Shown here piece after piece: positions 39,690 to 50,729 of a DNA stretch of 64,000 nt. The notes under the pieces are model-generated. The model made no database searches. It was given only the letters and a program-made list of their open reading frames with translations, and was not told where the DNA came from. The stretch lies in the NCBI GenBank assembly GCA_012934845.2, contig WNNJ02003258.1, positions 1-64,000 on the forward strand, given 5' to 3'. The translations under genes and the position numbers were made by a program. Within the stretch, counting starts at the first letter, position 1; each line of letters opens with the position of its first letter. Source of the DNA: Pomphorhynchus laevis. Lineage: Eukaryota > Acanthocephala > Palaeacanthocephala > Echinorhynchida > Pomphorhynchidae.

Positions 39690-40268
39690 ATAAAGGGGTG
39701 CTTTTTTCATTTTGAACAGAGTTTAATGAGAAAATTGAATAATATTGGTTTAAAACCTTTATTCAATGAAAATTATGATTTCAAACTTGCATTTCAATTA
39801 AACATTACTCTTGCACTAATCTTTGTCACACATTAATGAAGGGTGGGGGATTATCAATAGAATAATTCCTAAAGTCAACCATTTGGTAGATGAGCTTTTG
39901 AACTATGTAAACACGACATGGCTTGTGCCTACAAACTCAGTCTTTAGTAGAGATGTATGGTCGCATAGTTCAAATATCAACGATAGAACAAACAATGCAT
40001 GTGTGGGTTTTCATGCTAAATTAAATAAAGCATTGAATAAATCTAACCCGTCTTTTTTGAAATAGTCGACAAAATAAAAAAAATCAATAATTTGCAGTGA
40101 AACAGAGCTATCGCGCATACTGGCTGGCGGAAATCCAAAGCCCAAAAAGAAGAAATATATTGACTCTCATAATAACATTGTTAATTTGGTACAGAATTTT
40201 AGCAATGGGCTGATAAACTTGTATGAGCTTATGTATGGTTTAAGAAATGCAATTAAACTTGACGTTTA
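39690..40268 (+). pseudogene. MULE transposase C-terminal remnant
   Basis: 39690-39835 reads KGCFFHFEQSLMRKLNNIGL..., matching the C-x2-H-x(n)-Q block at the end of the MULE DDE transposase core (CxFH, Q, RK, GL). After a stop and frameshift, 39823-40268 contains NYVNTTWL, RDVWSHSSNINDRTNNACVGFHAKLNKAL (the W...RTNN...E/V-G-H block typical of MULE proteins) and ETELSRILAGG. The first two catalytic acids are missing, so it is inactive. Confidence 0.75.
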
Positions 40269-40581
40269 GTTTTTAATTTATACTTTGAAAAAGTATTTAA
40301 TGTTTTGTACACCCTGATATTAACTAATGCTGTATAAATTTGAATTCTTAAATCTAATTAAATGTTGTGATAGCTGGAACTAGTTCAAGTAAAATTTATA
40401 AAGAAAGAGACATTGTTTATACTTCAATGCATCTAGAGATAAATTTAAACAGTAATAAATCATTTTTATAAACATTTTTTACCTCTCTTTTTATAAATAG
40501 TTAATTATTTTAACAATGAGAATAATATTCATAACAATGAGAATAATATTTATTAACAGAAGATACTTGTACTTCTGTTAC

Positions 40582-41109
40582 ATGTACTCGACAATATTGG
40601 AAAAATACCTAAGTACTAATGATTTCAATTTTAGATCTTTTAAATGTAGCAAAAAAAATTGTATAGTTTGTGATGTTATAAATAATAATTGTATCGTAAG
40701 TAATACGACAAACAAATGTTTTTCATTAAATATTAATAATAATTGTAACTGCAATACCGCAGGTGTAGTGTGTCTAATACAATGCACATGTGGATTGCAA
40801 TATATAGGAAAAACATATCAAATGTTAAAAACTAGGTTTAGGCAACACATATATAATATACAGCATAATAGTCAAACTATATTTCATAAACATATGAGAT
40901 TAATAGGACATGATATTAAAAACTGTAAATTATTTATTTTAGAACATATTATTAAAGAAAACATTTCAATATTAAATCAAAAACTATTAGAAAAAGAAGA
41001 TTTTTGGATTAAAACGCTTAATTCCATGTACCCATTAGGATTGAATGACGTGGTACAAGGAATTGGCAGAAGTAGTATAATACATAATAAACAACTATAT
41101 TATAAGTAA
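40582..41109 (+). pseudogene. N8 GIY-YIG endonuclease
   Basis: Cysteine-rich lead (KCSKKNCIVCD ... CNCN), GIY-YIG core GVVCLIQCTCGLQYIGKT, conserved RFRQH and the catalytic Glu region LEKEDFWIKTL. Such enzymes make the nick that primes reverse transcription. A single-base insertion (TATTATAAG versus TATTATAG in the minus copy at 31.8 kb) ends the frame at 41109 before the basic linker. Confidence 0.85.
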
Positions 41110-41894
41110 TCCGGTTAAACGCAAACCAAGAAGTCATGGTGATAAAAAGAATAGGAAAAATAGAGTTAAAAATATTAAAAAAGATATGTATATAAATGAA
41201 CAATTAGAAATGTTAAAACAACTTTTAAGTGATAATAAGCTAAATCTTTATGTAAATATAAGAAGTTTTTCTGAAGATATCATATGTTAAATAAATCAAA
41301 AATTAATTAACGACTATGATAGGCTAAGTTGTATAATAGACAGTTATTGTAATACAAAATACTATAATCATACAATAAATGTAAATAATAACAATAGAAA
41401 ATATACATTAACCATAAACTTCATTAATAAATGTATAGATAACATAAATATAGCCGGACTTTTAAATAATTCTAAAAGTAAAGAAATAATAGGGTCAGAT
41501 TTAAGTAAATATATTCCTAAAATAAGGTATAAACTCCTACCACCATTAGGACGAAAAATTTGTAATTATAATAAAGAATTAAAATCAATATGTAACGATA
41601 ATATTAGAAACATAATGGAAACAGAATGCAATTGTAAAAGTCTTAGTTTTGATAAAATAAATGAACATATATGTACCCATAATCTAGAATTAATTGAAAA
41701 TTGTGAATTAAGAAAGCTGCTATCAAAAGGGTATAAATATAGATTAAATAACAACAACGACAAAAATAAAATTTACAGTTCGTTATATAATAACTTAAAT
41801 GATTACTTTAGTAAGCTGATTAATAGTGAAAGCTGAAATATATGTAAGATAAAAATTTGGAAAGATTATATATTTGATAAAATTAAAAATAAAA

Positions 41895-43293
41895 TGAAAA
41901 TAACAAACAATTATAAAAGGAAAGATAAAATTAATAAAGATATGTATAAAGAACTTACTAAATTAAAGGATAACTATATAATAACAACTATTGATAAAGC
42001 TAGTAATAACTTTGTCTTTCATATGCAAAAAGCTTTATTATGATATACCAATGAAAGAGGTTAATTCTAATGATTTAAATGTAAATCCAACATATGAACG
42101 TAGTGAGTTGAGTTTAGAAACAATTATTACAAGTCACTGTTCTATAATGGATAAAAAGGGTATAAAGGTTGAATTAGATAATAAAAACTATACCTATATT
42201 ATATTGGAATCCAAAATTACATAAAAATCCAATAAAACCTAGGTTCATATGTAGTGCGTTTAAATGTACATTAAAACCACTTTCTGTCTATATGAATAAA
42301 ATACTTAAAGTAATTAAAGCACATTTTAAAAAATATTGCAAGGTAATCGAAATTAATACTGGTATAAAACACTATTTCAGTATTAATTCTACAAAAGAAT
42401 TTTTAGAACAGACAAAAGGAATAAATTTTCAAAATATAAATACATACGATTTTAGTACGCTTTATACAAATCTAGATTTAGTAGATATTAAAGAAGCGTT
42501 AGTAAAATTAATTAACCTTATATTCGGAAAAAGATATACATATATATGTTATAATAATTATAACGCCTATCTAACAAAAATTAAACCATCAAATAAATAT
42601 AAATATATGGATAAAATTGAATTAATAGAATCCTTAAATATTTTGATAAATCAAAATTATTTAAAAGTAGGGACATCTATATTTAGACAAGTAAAAGGTG
42701 TTCCAATGGGTGGTAATAGTAGCCCAATTATAGCTGACTTGTTTTTAAGCTTTATCGAATATAAATTTGTTCATAACTGTGTAAAAACTAAATCTAAACA
42801 ATATAAATATATGAAATATATGTTTCGATACATTGATGATATATGTGTATTTAATTCTAATAATTTTTATTCAATTAGTGAGCACATTTATCCAGAAAGC
42901 CTTATTCTTAACAAAACCAATATTAATGATAAAGAAGGTGTATATCTAGATATGAACATTAAATTAACATTAACTAAAACTACTATTAATTTATATCGTA
43001 AAGATGACATATTTAAATTTACAAGAAACATATTTTTGCATGAGCATTCATGCATACCATATAATATAAAATATAATACATTAAATAATGAAATTTTAAG
43101 AATTGCAACAATATGTAATGATATTGGATTTCTTCAAAATCATTTAAATAATTTAATAGATACATATTTTAAACTAGGTTACTATAAAAATAACATCAAG
43201 CAGAAAATAGTAAAATATATAAATCAACACAATAATATAAAGAATAAATTTAAACTTTTAAGTGGCAAATTTTTATGGATGGATAATAAATAA
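41895..43293 (+). pseudogene. N8 reverse transcriptase
   Basis: PLE-type RT: ITTIDKASNN (41980s), KLHKNPIKPRFICSAF-like region (42210-42260, broken by two 1-bp insertions near 42017 and 42187), then an intact frame 42292-43293 with NTYDFSTLYTNL, VKGVPMGGNSSPIIADLFL, the active site FRYIDD (42825-42842) and YLDMNIKL. The catalytic half is intact here, unlike N9. Confidence 0.88.
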
Positions 43294-44111
43294 TATACTT
43301 TGCATTAGAATAAGATACTAGATAGTTATTTCAGAGGAAATACATCATTAGCATGTATTTGACCCCGCTGCTATGTTGGGTAGAGGAGTTAGGGGCCGAA
43401 ACCTGATAGCATAGCAGTTCCTCCTGATGACCTCTAATTACTTATTCTGATACAACGTCTGTTATTTATTAGTCAATTCGTAAAAATGACGTTTATTATA
43501 AATTTTATTTTTTAGTTTTATTTTTATTTTTATTTTTATTTTTTAACTTGATTTAAATTATAGAAAATCTAAAAACAATTATTAATTTTATTATTTAATT
43601 ATTAAATTTTGATTTAGCATTATTATGTTTTGTTTATTTTATAATTATATAACAATACGTAGACTCAGTTAGCTGATTTAATTTGTTCTACTGACATGTT
43701 ATTATTGACCTGTGGACTTTGTTTTCCCGGTAATATGACCTCTTTCAGAAATACTGAAACTATGTATTATTGGTTACGACTTTATTATTTTTTCTTATTT
43801 TCAAACAAGCATGAATTATTAATTCTTAAAAAAGGGAGAAGTTTGCATCCTAAAGTGTTTACACTTTAAAATGTAAACTGCTTCACGTGATCACGTTTAA
43901 GAGACCATGTAATGGCCAATAGCTAGGTCGCGTAGAGAGTGGAGTGAAGGTGGTAGATCTTTATAGATCTTGTTCCAGCCTGCAACCGCCTTAAGCAGGG
44001 CAGCCCCCTGTCAGATGCTGCTGGATGGCCCGTTGTAAGTTTAGTCTGAGTCAACTAAACTAGGTGGCGACACCGAAAAAGCAACGTTAAAAATCATGAC
44101 TTAAAAGTTAC

Positions 44112-44642
44112 ATGTACTCAACAATATTGGAAAAATACGTAAGTACTAATGATTTCAATTTTAGATCTTTTAAATGTAACAGAAAAAATTGTATAGTTTG
44201 TGATGTTATAAATAATAATAATTGTATCGTAAGTAATACGACAAACAAATGTTTTTCATTAAATATTAATAATAATTGTAACTGCAATATCGCAGGTGTA
44301 GTGTGTCTGATACAATGCACATGTGGATTGCAATATATAGGAAAAACATATCAAATGTTAAACACTAGGTTTAGACAACACATATATAATATACAGCATA
44401 ATAGTCAAACTATATTTCATAAACATATGAGATTAATAGGACATGATATTAAAAACTGTAAATTATTTATTTTAGAACATATTATCAAAGAAAACATTTC
44501 AATATTAAATCAAAAACTATTAGAAAAAGAAGATTTTTGGATTAAAACGCTTAATTCCATGTACCCATTAGGATTGAATGACGTGGTACAAGGAATTGGC
44601 AGAAGTAGTATAATACATAATAAACAACTATATTATAAGTAA
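44112..44642 (+). pseudogene. N9 GIY-YIG endonuclease
   Basis: As N8, with the same frame-ending 1-nt insertion near 44638, showing that N8 and N9 share a recent mutated source or arose by duplication. It carries an extra Asn codon in the INNNN run. Confidence 0.88.
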
Positions 44643-44823
44643 TCCGGTTAAACGCAAACCAAGAAGTCATGGTGATAAAAAGAATAGGAAAAATAGAGTT
44701 AAAAATATTAAAAAAGATATGTATATAAATGAACAATTAGAAATGTTAAAACAACTTTTAAGTGATAATAAGCTAAATCTTTATGTAAATATAAGAAGTT
44801 TTTCTGAAGATATCATATGTTAA

Positions 44824-46807
44824 ATAAATCAAAAATTAATTAACGACTATGATAGGCTAAGTTGTATAATAGACAGTTATTGTAATACAAAATACTATAA
44901 TCATACAATAAATGTAAATAATAACAATAGAAAATATACATTAACCATAAACTTCATTAATAGATGTATAGATAACAAATATTTAGCCGGACTTTTAAAA
45001 AATTCTAAAAGTAAAGAAATAATAGGGTCAGATTTGAGTAAATATATTCCTAAAATAAGGTATAAACTCCTACCACCATTAGGACGAAAAATTTGTAATT
45101 ATAATAAAGAATTAAAATCAATATGTAACGATAATATTAGAAACATAATGGAAACAGAATGCAATTGTAAAAGTCTTAGTTTTGATAAAATAAATGAACA
45201 TATATGTACCCATAATCTAGAATTAATTGAAAATTGTGAATTAAGAAAGCTGCTATCAAAAGGGTATAAATATAGATTAAATAACAACAACGACAAAAAT
45301 AAAATTTACAGTTCGTTATATAATAACTTAAATGATTACTTTAGTAAGCTGATTAATAGTGAAAGCTGAAATATATGTAAGATAAAAATTTGGAAAGATT
45401 ATATATTTGATAAAATTAAAAATAAAATGAAAATAACAAACAATTATAAAAGGAAAGATAAAATTAATAAAGATATGTATAAAGAACTTACTAAATTAAA
45501 GGATAACTATATAATAACAACTATTGATAAAGCTAGTAATAACTTTGTCTTTATATGCAAAAAGCTTTATTATGATATACCAATGAAAGAGGTTAATTCT
45601 AATGATTTAAATGTAAATCCAACATATGAACGTAGTGAGTTGAGTTTAGAAACAATTATTACAAGTCACTGTTCTATAATGGATAAAAAGGGTATAAAGG
45701 TTGAATTAGATAATAAAAATATACCTATATTATATTGGAATCCAAAATTACATAAAAATCCAATAAAACCTAGGTTCATATGTAGTGCGTTTAAATGTAC
45801 ATTAAAACCACTTTCTGTCTATATGAATAAAATACTTAAAGTAATTAAAGCACATTTTAAAAAATATTGCAAGGTAATCGAAATTAATACTGGTATAAAA
45901 CACTATTTCAGTATTAATTCTACAAAAGAATTTTTAGAACAGACAAAAGGAATAAATTTTCAAAATATAAATACATACGATTTTAGTACGCTTTATACAA
46001 ATCTAGATTTAGTAGATATTAAAGAAGCGTTAGTAAAATTAATTAACCTTATATTCGGAAAAAGATATACATATATATGTTATAATAATTATAACGCCTA
46101 TCTAACAAAAATTAAACCATCAAATAAATATAAATATATGGATAAAATTGAATTAATAGAATCCTTAAATATTTTGATAAATCAAAATTATTTAAAAGTA
46201 GGGACATCTATATTTAGACAAGTAAAAGGTGTTCCAATGGGTGGTAATAGTAGCCCAATTATAGCTGACTTGTTTTTAAGCTTTATAGAATATGAATTTG
46301 TTCATAACTGTGTAAAAACTAAATCTAAACAATATAAATATATGAAATATGTTTCGATACATTGATGATATATGTGTATTTAATTCTAATAATTTTTATT
46401 CAATTAGTGAGCACATTTATCCAGAAAGCCTTATTCTTAACAAAACCAATATTAATGATAAAGAAGGTGTATATCTAGATATGAACATTAAATTAACATT
46501 AACTAAAACTACTATTAATTTATATCGTAAAGATGACATATTTAAATTTACAAGAAACATATTTTTGCATGATCATTCATGCATACCATATAATATAAAA
46601 TATAATACATTAAATAATGAAATTTTAAGAATTGCAACAATATGTAATGATATTGGCTTTCTTCAAAATCATTTAAATAATTTAATAGATACATATTTTA
46701 AACTAGGTTACTATAAAAACAACATCAAGCAGAAAATAGTAAAATATATAAATCAACACAATAATATAAAGAATAAATTTAAACTCTTAAGTGGCAAATT
46801 TTTATAG
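44824..46807 (+). pseudogene. N9 linker and reverse transcriptase
   Basis: After TAA at 44821-44823 the same frame is open to TGA at 45367-45369 (linker with CNCKSLSF and CTHNLELIENC), then open again through ATG 45427 to 46365 (PKLHKNPIKPRFI, VKGVPMGG). A 2-nt loss just before the active site shifts the frame; RYIDD continues in 46349-46807. Confidence 0.85.
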
Positions 46808-47334
46808 ATGGATAATAAATAATATACTTTGCATTAGAATAAGATACTAGATAGTTATTTCAGAGGAAATACATCATTAGCATGTATTTGGACCCCGCTG
46901 CTATGTTGGGTAGAGGAGTTAGGGGCCGAAACCTGATAGCATAGCAGTTCCTCCTGATGACCTCTAATTCTTATTCTGATACAACGTCTGTTATTTATTA
47001 GTCAATTCATAAAAATGACGTTTATTTTAAATTTTATTTTTTAGTTTTATTTTTATTTTTATTTTTATTTTTTAACTTGATTTAAATTATAGAAAATCTA
47101 AAAACAATTATTAATTTTATTATTTAATTATTAAATTTTGATTTAGCATTATTATGTTTTGTTTATTTTATAATTATATAACAATACGTAGACTCAGTTA
47201 GCTGATTTTATATCTCCAAATTCTGCCGAACATTTATTGATTTTCAAACATCATATATTCTAATTCATTTAATGTACTATAAAATTTCATAGTTTCATAA
47301 TGTACTATAAATTTCATAATGTACTATAAAATTT

Positions 47335-47565
47335 CATAGATACAACGTCTGTTATTTATTAGTCAATTCATAAAAATGACGTTTATTTTAAATTTTATTT
47401 TTTATTTTATTTTTTTACTTGATTTAAATTGTAGAAAATCTAAAAACAATTTTTAATTTTATTATTTAATTATTAAATTTTGATTTAGCAATATTATGTT
47501 TTGTTTATTTTATAATTATATTAAATACGTAGACTCAGTTAGCTGATTTTATTAGTGTATGAAAT
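47335..47565 (+). mobile_element. Naiad-like 3' tail, 5'-truncated copy
   Basis: Begins GATACAACGTCTGTTATTTA and ends GACTCAGTTAGCTGATTTTA. It lies between N9 and the MULE right terminus. Confidence 0.88.
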
Positions 47566-47597
47566 TACAAAACAATGATTATTCCTTATTTTATATC

Positions 47598-47812
47598 AGT
47601 TTGGAAGTTTTGGCATTTGGAAGTAGTGGCATTTGGAAGTAGTGGCATTTGGAAGTAGTGGCATTTGGAAGTAGTGGCATTTGGAAATAGTGGAATTTTG
47701 AAGTAGTGGCATTTGGAAATAGTGGCATTTTGAAGTAGTGACATTTGGAAGTAGTGTCATTTGGAAGTAGTGACATTTGGAAATGGTGGAATTTGGAAGT
47801 AGTGACTATACA
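47598..47812 (-). repeat. MULE right terminal subrepeat array
   Basis: About 11-12 copies of the same unit as the left end, inverted (GGCATTTGGAAGTAGTGG). Longer than the left arm. Confidence 0.9.
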
Positions 47813-47814
47813 CG

Positions 47815-49320
47815 AATATTAGCAACTCTAGGCGTCCAATCTCTATACACATCAATTAATAATGACAACGGTATACGATTAGTTGAAGCACGAATGTCAA
47901 ACGCGGATTGGCCAAAAGAAAAGATTGCATCGACACTAAGCTTACTAAAGATTGCGTTGGAAAATAATATTTTTGAGTTTCAGGATCACTTCTTTGAGCA
48001 AGTACGAGGAACAACAATGGGAACTGCTGTAGCACCGGTCTATGCAAACCTATATCTATCAGAAATTGGGGAATCATTTCTTAAAAAAGGGAAACAAGCC
48101 AGTCGTTTTGATAAAATACATATATGACATAATGCGTGTGTGGCCTGGTGATAAAGCAAGCCTTGAAGCTATGGTTAGTGTTTTGAATAAAGAAAGCGAG
48201 CTGAAGTTACACCACAAATAGATACAAATCACCATCACACAAACTTCTTAGACATTGACATTGAAATAAAGGACGGAAGGATGCATACTAAAATATATAG
48301 AAAGCCAACGTGGGTTCCATCCTATATACGTACACACAGCTCTCACCCAGCAATGGTGAAGAAAAATATTATATATAATAAAGCATTAAGGGCAAGGAAA
48401 ATATGCTCCACTAATAAGGCCTTCGAACTTGAAATGTGCAATCTTACTTATCACCTACAAAACCGAGGATATGCAAACAGGTTAATATATGAGAGTATAA
48501 ATAAAGCACGAGCACAAAGTAGACAAACACTTCTAAATAAAAAGAAAAGAGATTCAGAAGCAAATAAAAGTATGTGCTATGTATCCACTATGTTCCACCC
48601 GGCTCTTAAAACACTTCCGAATGATCTATTGCGAGCTTTTAAGGAAGTATCAATAATAAATCCTAATGAAAGCAAAAAGCCGTTCACATATTTCACAAAC
48701 TTTAGCAATATTAGGAAATTACTTGTACACTCAGGAATGAGAAAAGAATCTAATAACAAAGAGTACGTTGGAGTCAACCAGCTCAGAAAGTCACGTTGTA
48801 AGTGCTGTCTTGAAATCCAAGAAGGTCAATATTTTCAAAGCACCAGAACGAAACTACAATACAAGATCAAAGGAAATTATTCATGTAAAAGTGAAGGAGT
48901 AGTATATCTAGTAACCTGTAAGAGTTGTAAACAACAATATGTTGGTGAAACAAAACGCCAATTGAAAGACCGATTAACAAATCGAAGGGCAGATATCAAG
49001 TCATCAATCTCGGGTATAAATGAAAATTACAAAGTGTCAATATATTATGACAATGCTCCTAAAAAAATTAACACTGACGGTGCAGTAGCGCACTGTATAG
49101 AATACCCGTCACATGAGTGACGGGTATTAGTTACAACAATAATCAGCGCAGATATCCAAGGACACTGTGAACGTACAACAGTATAAGACTACTGGATAGG
49201 ACAACTTATGACGGACAAAGTGCTAAATGATGAAAATAAGTATGACTTTTATAAAAGAAAAAACCACCATAAATTCGAGAAGTTCTTCCGTCGTGAATAT
49301 TTAATATAAAATTACAAACG
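47815..49320 (+). pseudogene. Conventional PLE, RT C-terminal half plus GIY-YIG endonuclease
   Basis: Continues the RT from 39477: ILATLGVQSLYTSINND, FFEQVRGTTMGTAVAPVYANLYL (48000s). The frame is damaged at the active site (48110-48280), then NFLDIDIEIKDGRMHTKIYRK into an open 279-codon frame (48281-49120) with RGYANRLI, a cysteine pair (RCKCC), and C-terminal GIY-YIG: GVVYLVTCKSCKQQYVGETKRQLKDR. The endonuclease follows the RT, the usual Penelope order. The last conserved block (YWIGQLMT) is past a stop near 49180. Confidence 0.88.
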
Positions 49321-49395
49321 CTGTAGTTTTGATATTGTGTGTAAGCGAAAACTGAACAAGGCATTGTGCCGAAACGTTTTAATTAAATAATACTC

Positions 49396-49704
49396 TTGTT
49401 GTATTTTTTCCTCTTTTGGATACTGATTTTTCAAATATTAAAGCATCTTAAAATGATCCAACAACGCGTGTGTAAATCAAATTCGATTTTACCTATATAT
49501 AACGCCAGTCACCAATTCGTCAGAACTTTGGCATTGCATTATTTGAAAGCCACAAAGCAAGTTCCTACCGAAGCGTTGAATGTTGTCATTGTATTCTCGC
49601 AGCTAATTATTCAAAGGATACAGATAAGAAAGTTATCTGAGGTTCAGAAACGGTTGCACGCCGACTGCAGCTATGATCTGAGTTTCATTCGTTGTGTTAT
49701 TTAA
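49396..49704 (+). other. Open frame of 102 codons, unrecognised
   Basis: Higher G+C than the flanks; a segment around ALHYLKATKQVPTEALNVV has the look of coding sequence, but no domain is recognisable. Could be PLE 3' flank or an exon. Confidence 0.25.
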
Positions 49705-50725
49705 CCTTAAAAATCTCAAGTTACGACAGCCCCAGACTGGAAAGTGGCTTACATAAATCGGATGACTTTATGCTAAACTCGCTGCGCGATCTTTCACTCT
49801 GTCGTGAGAACTAATGGCCAGTGTGCTCTCTCATAGCGATATTGTCGAGGGCAAATCAGTAAAACAGTTACTGTAAGTCCTACACACCAATGCAGCATAC
49901 AGTGAATAGGAGTCGTTGCTTAGCATTCCTCTTACAACGCGTAGCACCACTCAGTACGATTCTCTGTGATTGACGAAGATAGCATTGTTAAGGCATGTGG
50001 ATGTACTCGATGAAGCGCTGGTCCCTCCGGGATGGACGTAGCAACTCAGTGAAGATTACTTACATGCTTTAGAACGTAATCTTGCATCTTGGTAGGAATC
50101 TTGCTGACTTCGCTATCTGTATGTTGACCAGTTATTTGTATATGAGCTCACTCGATGCATTTACGACATGTATACTTATCGCAATTCGAAAATAGGCTAG
50201 TGGGATACGACCCATAGGCGACTGTGAAGTTTGGTATAATTTGTGCGTCTAAAATTTTTCGTATAATTTGTGAGTCTAGAAAATTGATTTGATAGACCCG
50301 GCCGGGATTCTTCAACTACTGCATCCTAAAAACCGTGAATATAATGTGCTGTACGGTCACTGCGTGACGTATTTTATGTTACTGTTCTTCTGCGTTTGGC
50401 TTAAATGATTGTTAACGCTGAATAGTCACACTCTCTTAAGTAAAAAAATAATAATTACACAAATATTCACGTTGTACCACAAAAAGAAACTGGTAGTTTA
50501 GATCAGGAAGAAAACTTTTATCAGCATTTACTGTTAACCAAATATAAATTTATTTGTTACCCTGCTGATATCAAGTTATTATCATAAAATGAAATAAAAG
50601 AAGCGTTATAAACTCAAACGTTTTCAAGTTCTAGCTTTCAAAATTAATTTCGTATGATAAGAAAGCAGATCAGCATGAAAATTATTAATATCATATGAAT
50701 AAATAATGTAATGTATGTGTTAAGT
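49705..50725. other. Unassigned, partly G+C-richer sequence
   Basis: No coding similarity recognised; the G+C-richer part is 49720-50360. Confidence 0.4.
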
Positions 50726-50729
50726 CTAA

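Larger units (their letters stand above)
40570..43690 (+). mobile_element. Naiad-like PLE, near full length (copy N8)
   Basis: Order is GIY-YIG endonuclease, linker, RT, 3' tail, i.e. endonuclease before RT. It lacks most of the 5' leader (truncated at TTACATGTACTC). The tail ends GACTCAGTTAGCTGATTTAA and is immediately followed by the next unit's leader, giving a head-to-tail pair about 97-99% identical by eye. Confidence 0.9.
43691..47215 (+). mobile_element. Naiad-like PLE, full length (copy N9)
   Basis: Complete unit: 5' leader 43691-44111, endonuclease 44112-44642, linker, RT to 46807, 3' tail to about 47210. The leader starts TTCTACTGACATG directly after N8's tail; the same tail-leader junction occurs at 32797 on the other strand. 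It fits the tandem/pseudo-LTR organisation of PLEs. Confidence 0.9.
39478..47814 (+). mobile_element. MULE/foldback-type DNA transposon with 9-bp target duplication
   Basis: Flanked by AATATTAGC at 39469-39477 and 47815-47823, which is a duplicated target inside the PLE RT gene. Both ends are inverted arrays of a roughly 15-20 bp unit (CCACTACTTCCAAATKCC), starting 10 bp inside each end; the outermost 10 bp do not match each other. Inside is a MULE transposase remnant (39690-40268). A 9-bp duplication and subrepeat termini fit Mutator-like/foldback elements. About 6.7 kb of the interior is two Naiad-like PLEs and a tail. Only the transposase C-terminal part survives, so it is non-autonomous now. 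Confidence 0.85.

Noticed and set aside
45367-45369. Selenocysteine codon in the Naiad-like protein
   Set aside because: No SECIS-like stem found in the tail, the codon differs in the third copy, and the copies contain other disabling mutations.
46925-46990. Hammerhead ribozyme in the Naiad-like tail (CTGATGA present)
   Set aside because: No GAAA block follows in a position that allows helix II and III; the only GAAAC lies upstream, and permuted arrangements leave unpaired bases at the core.
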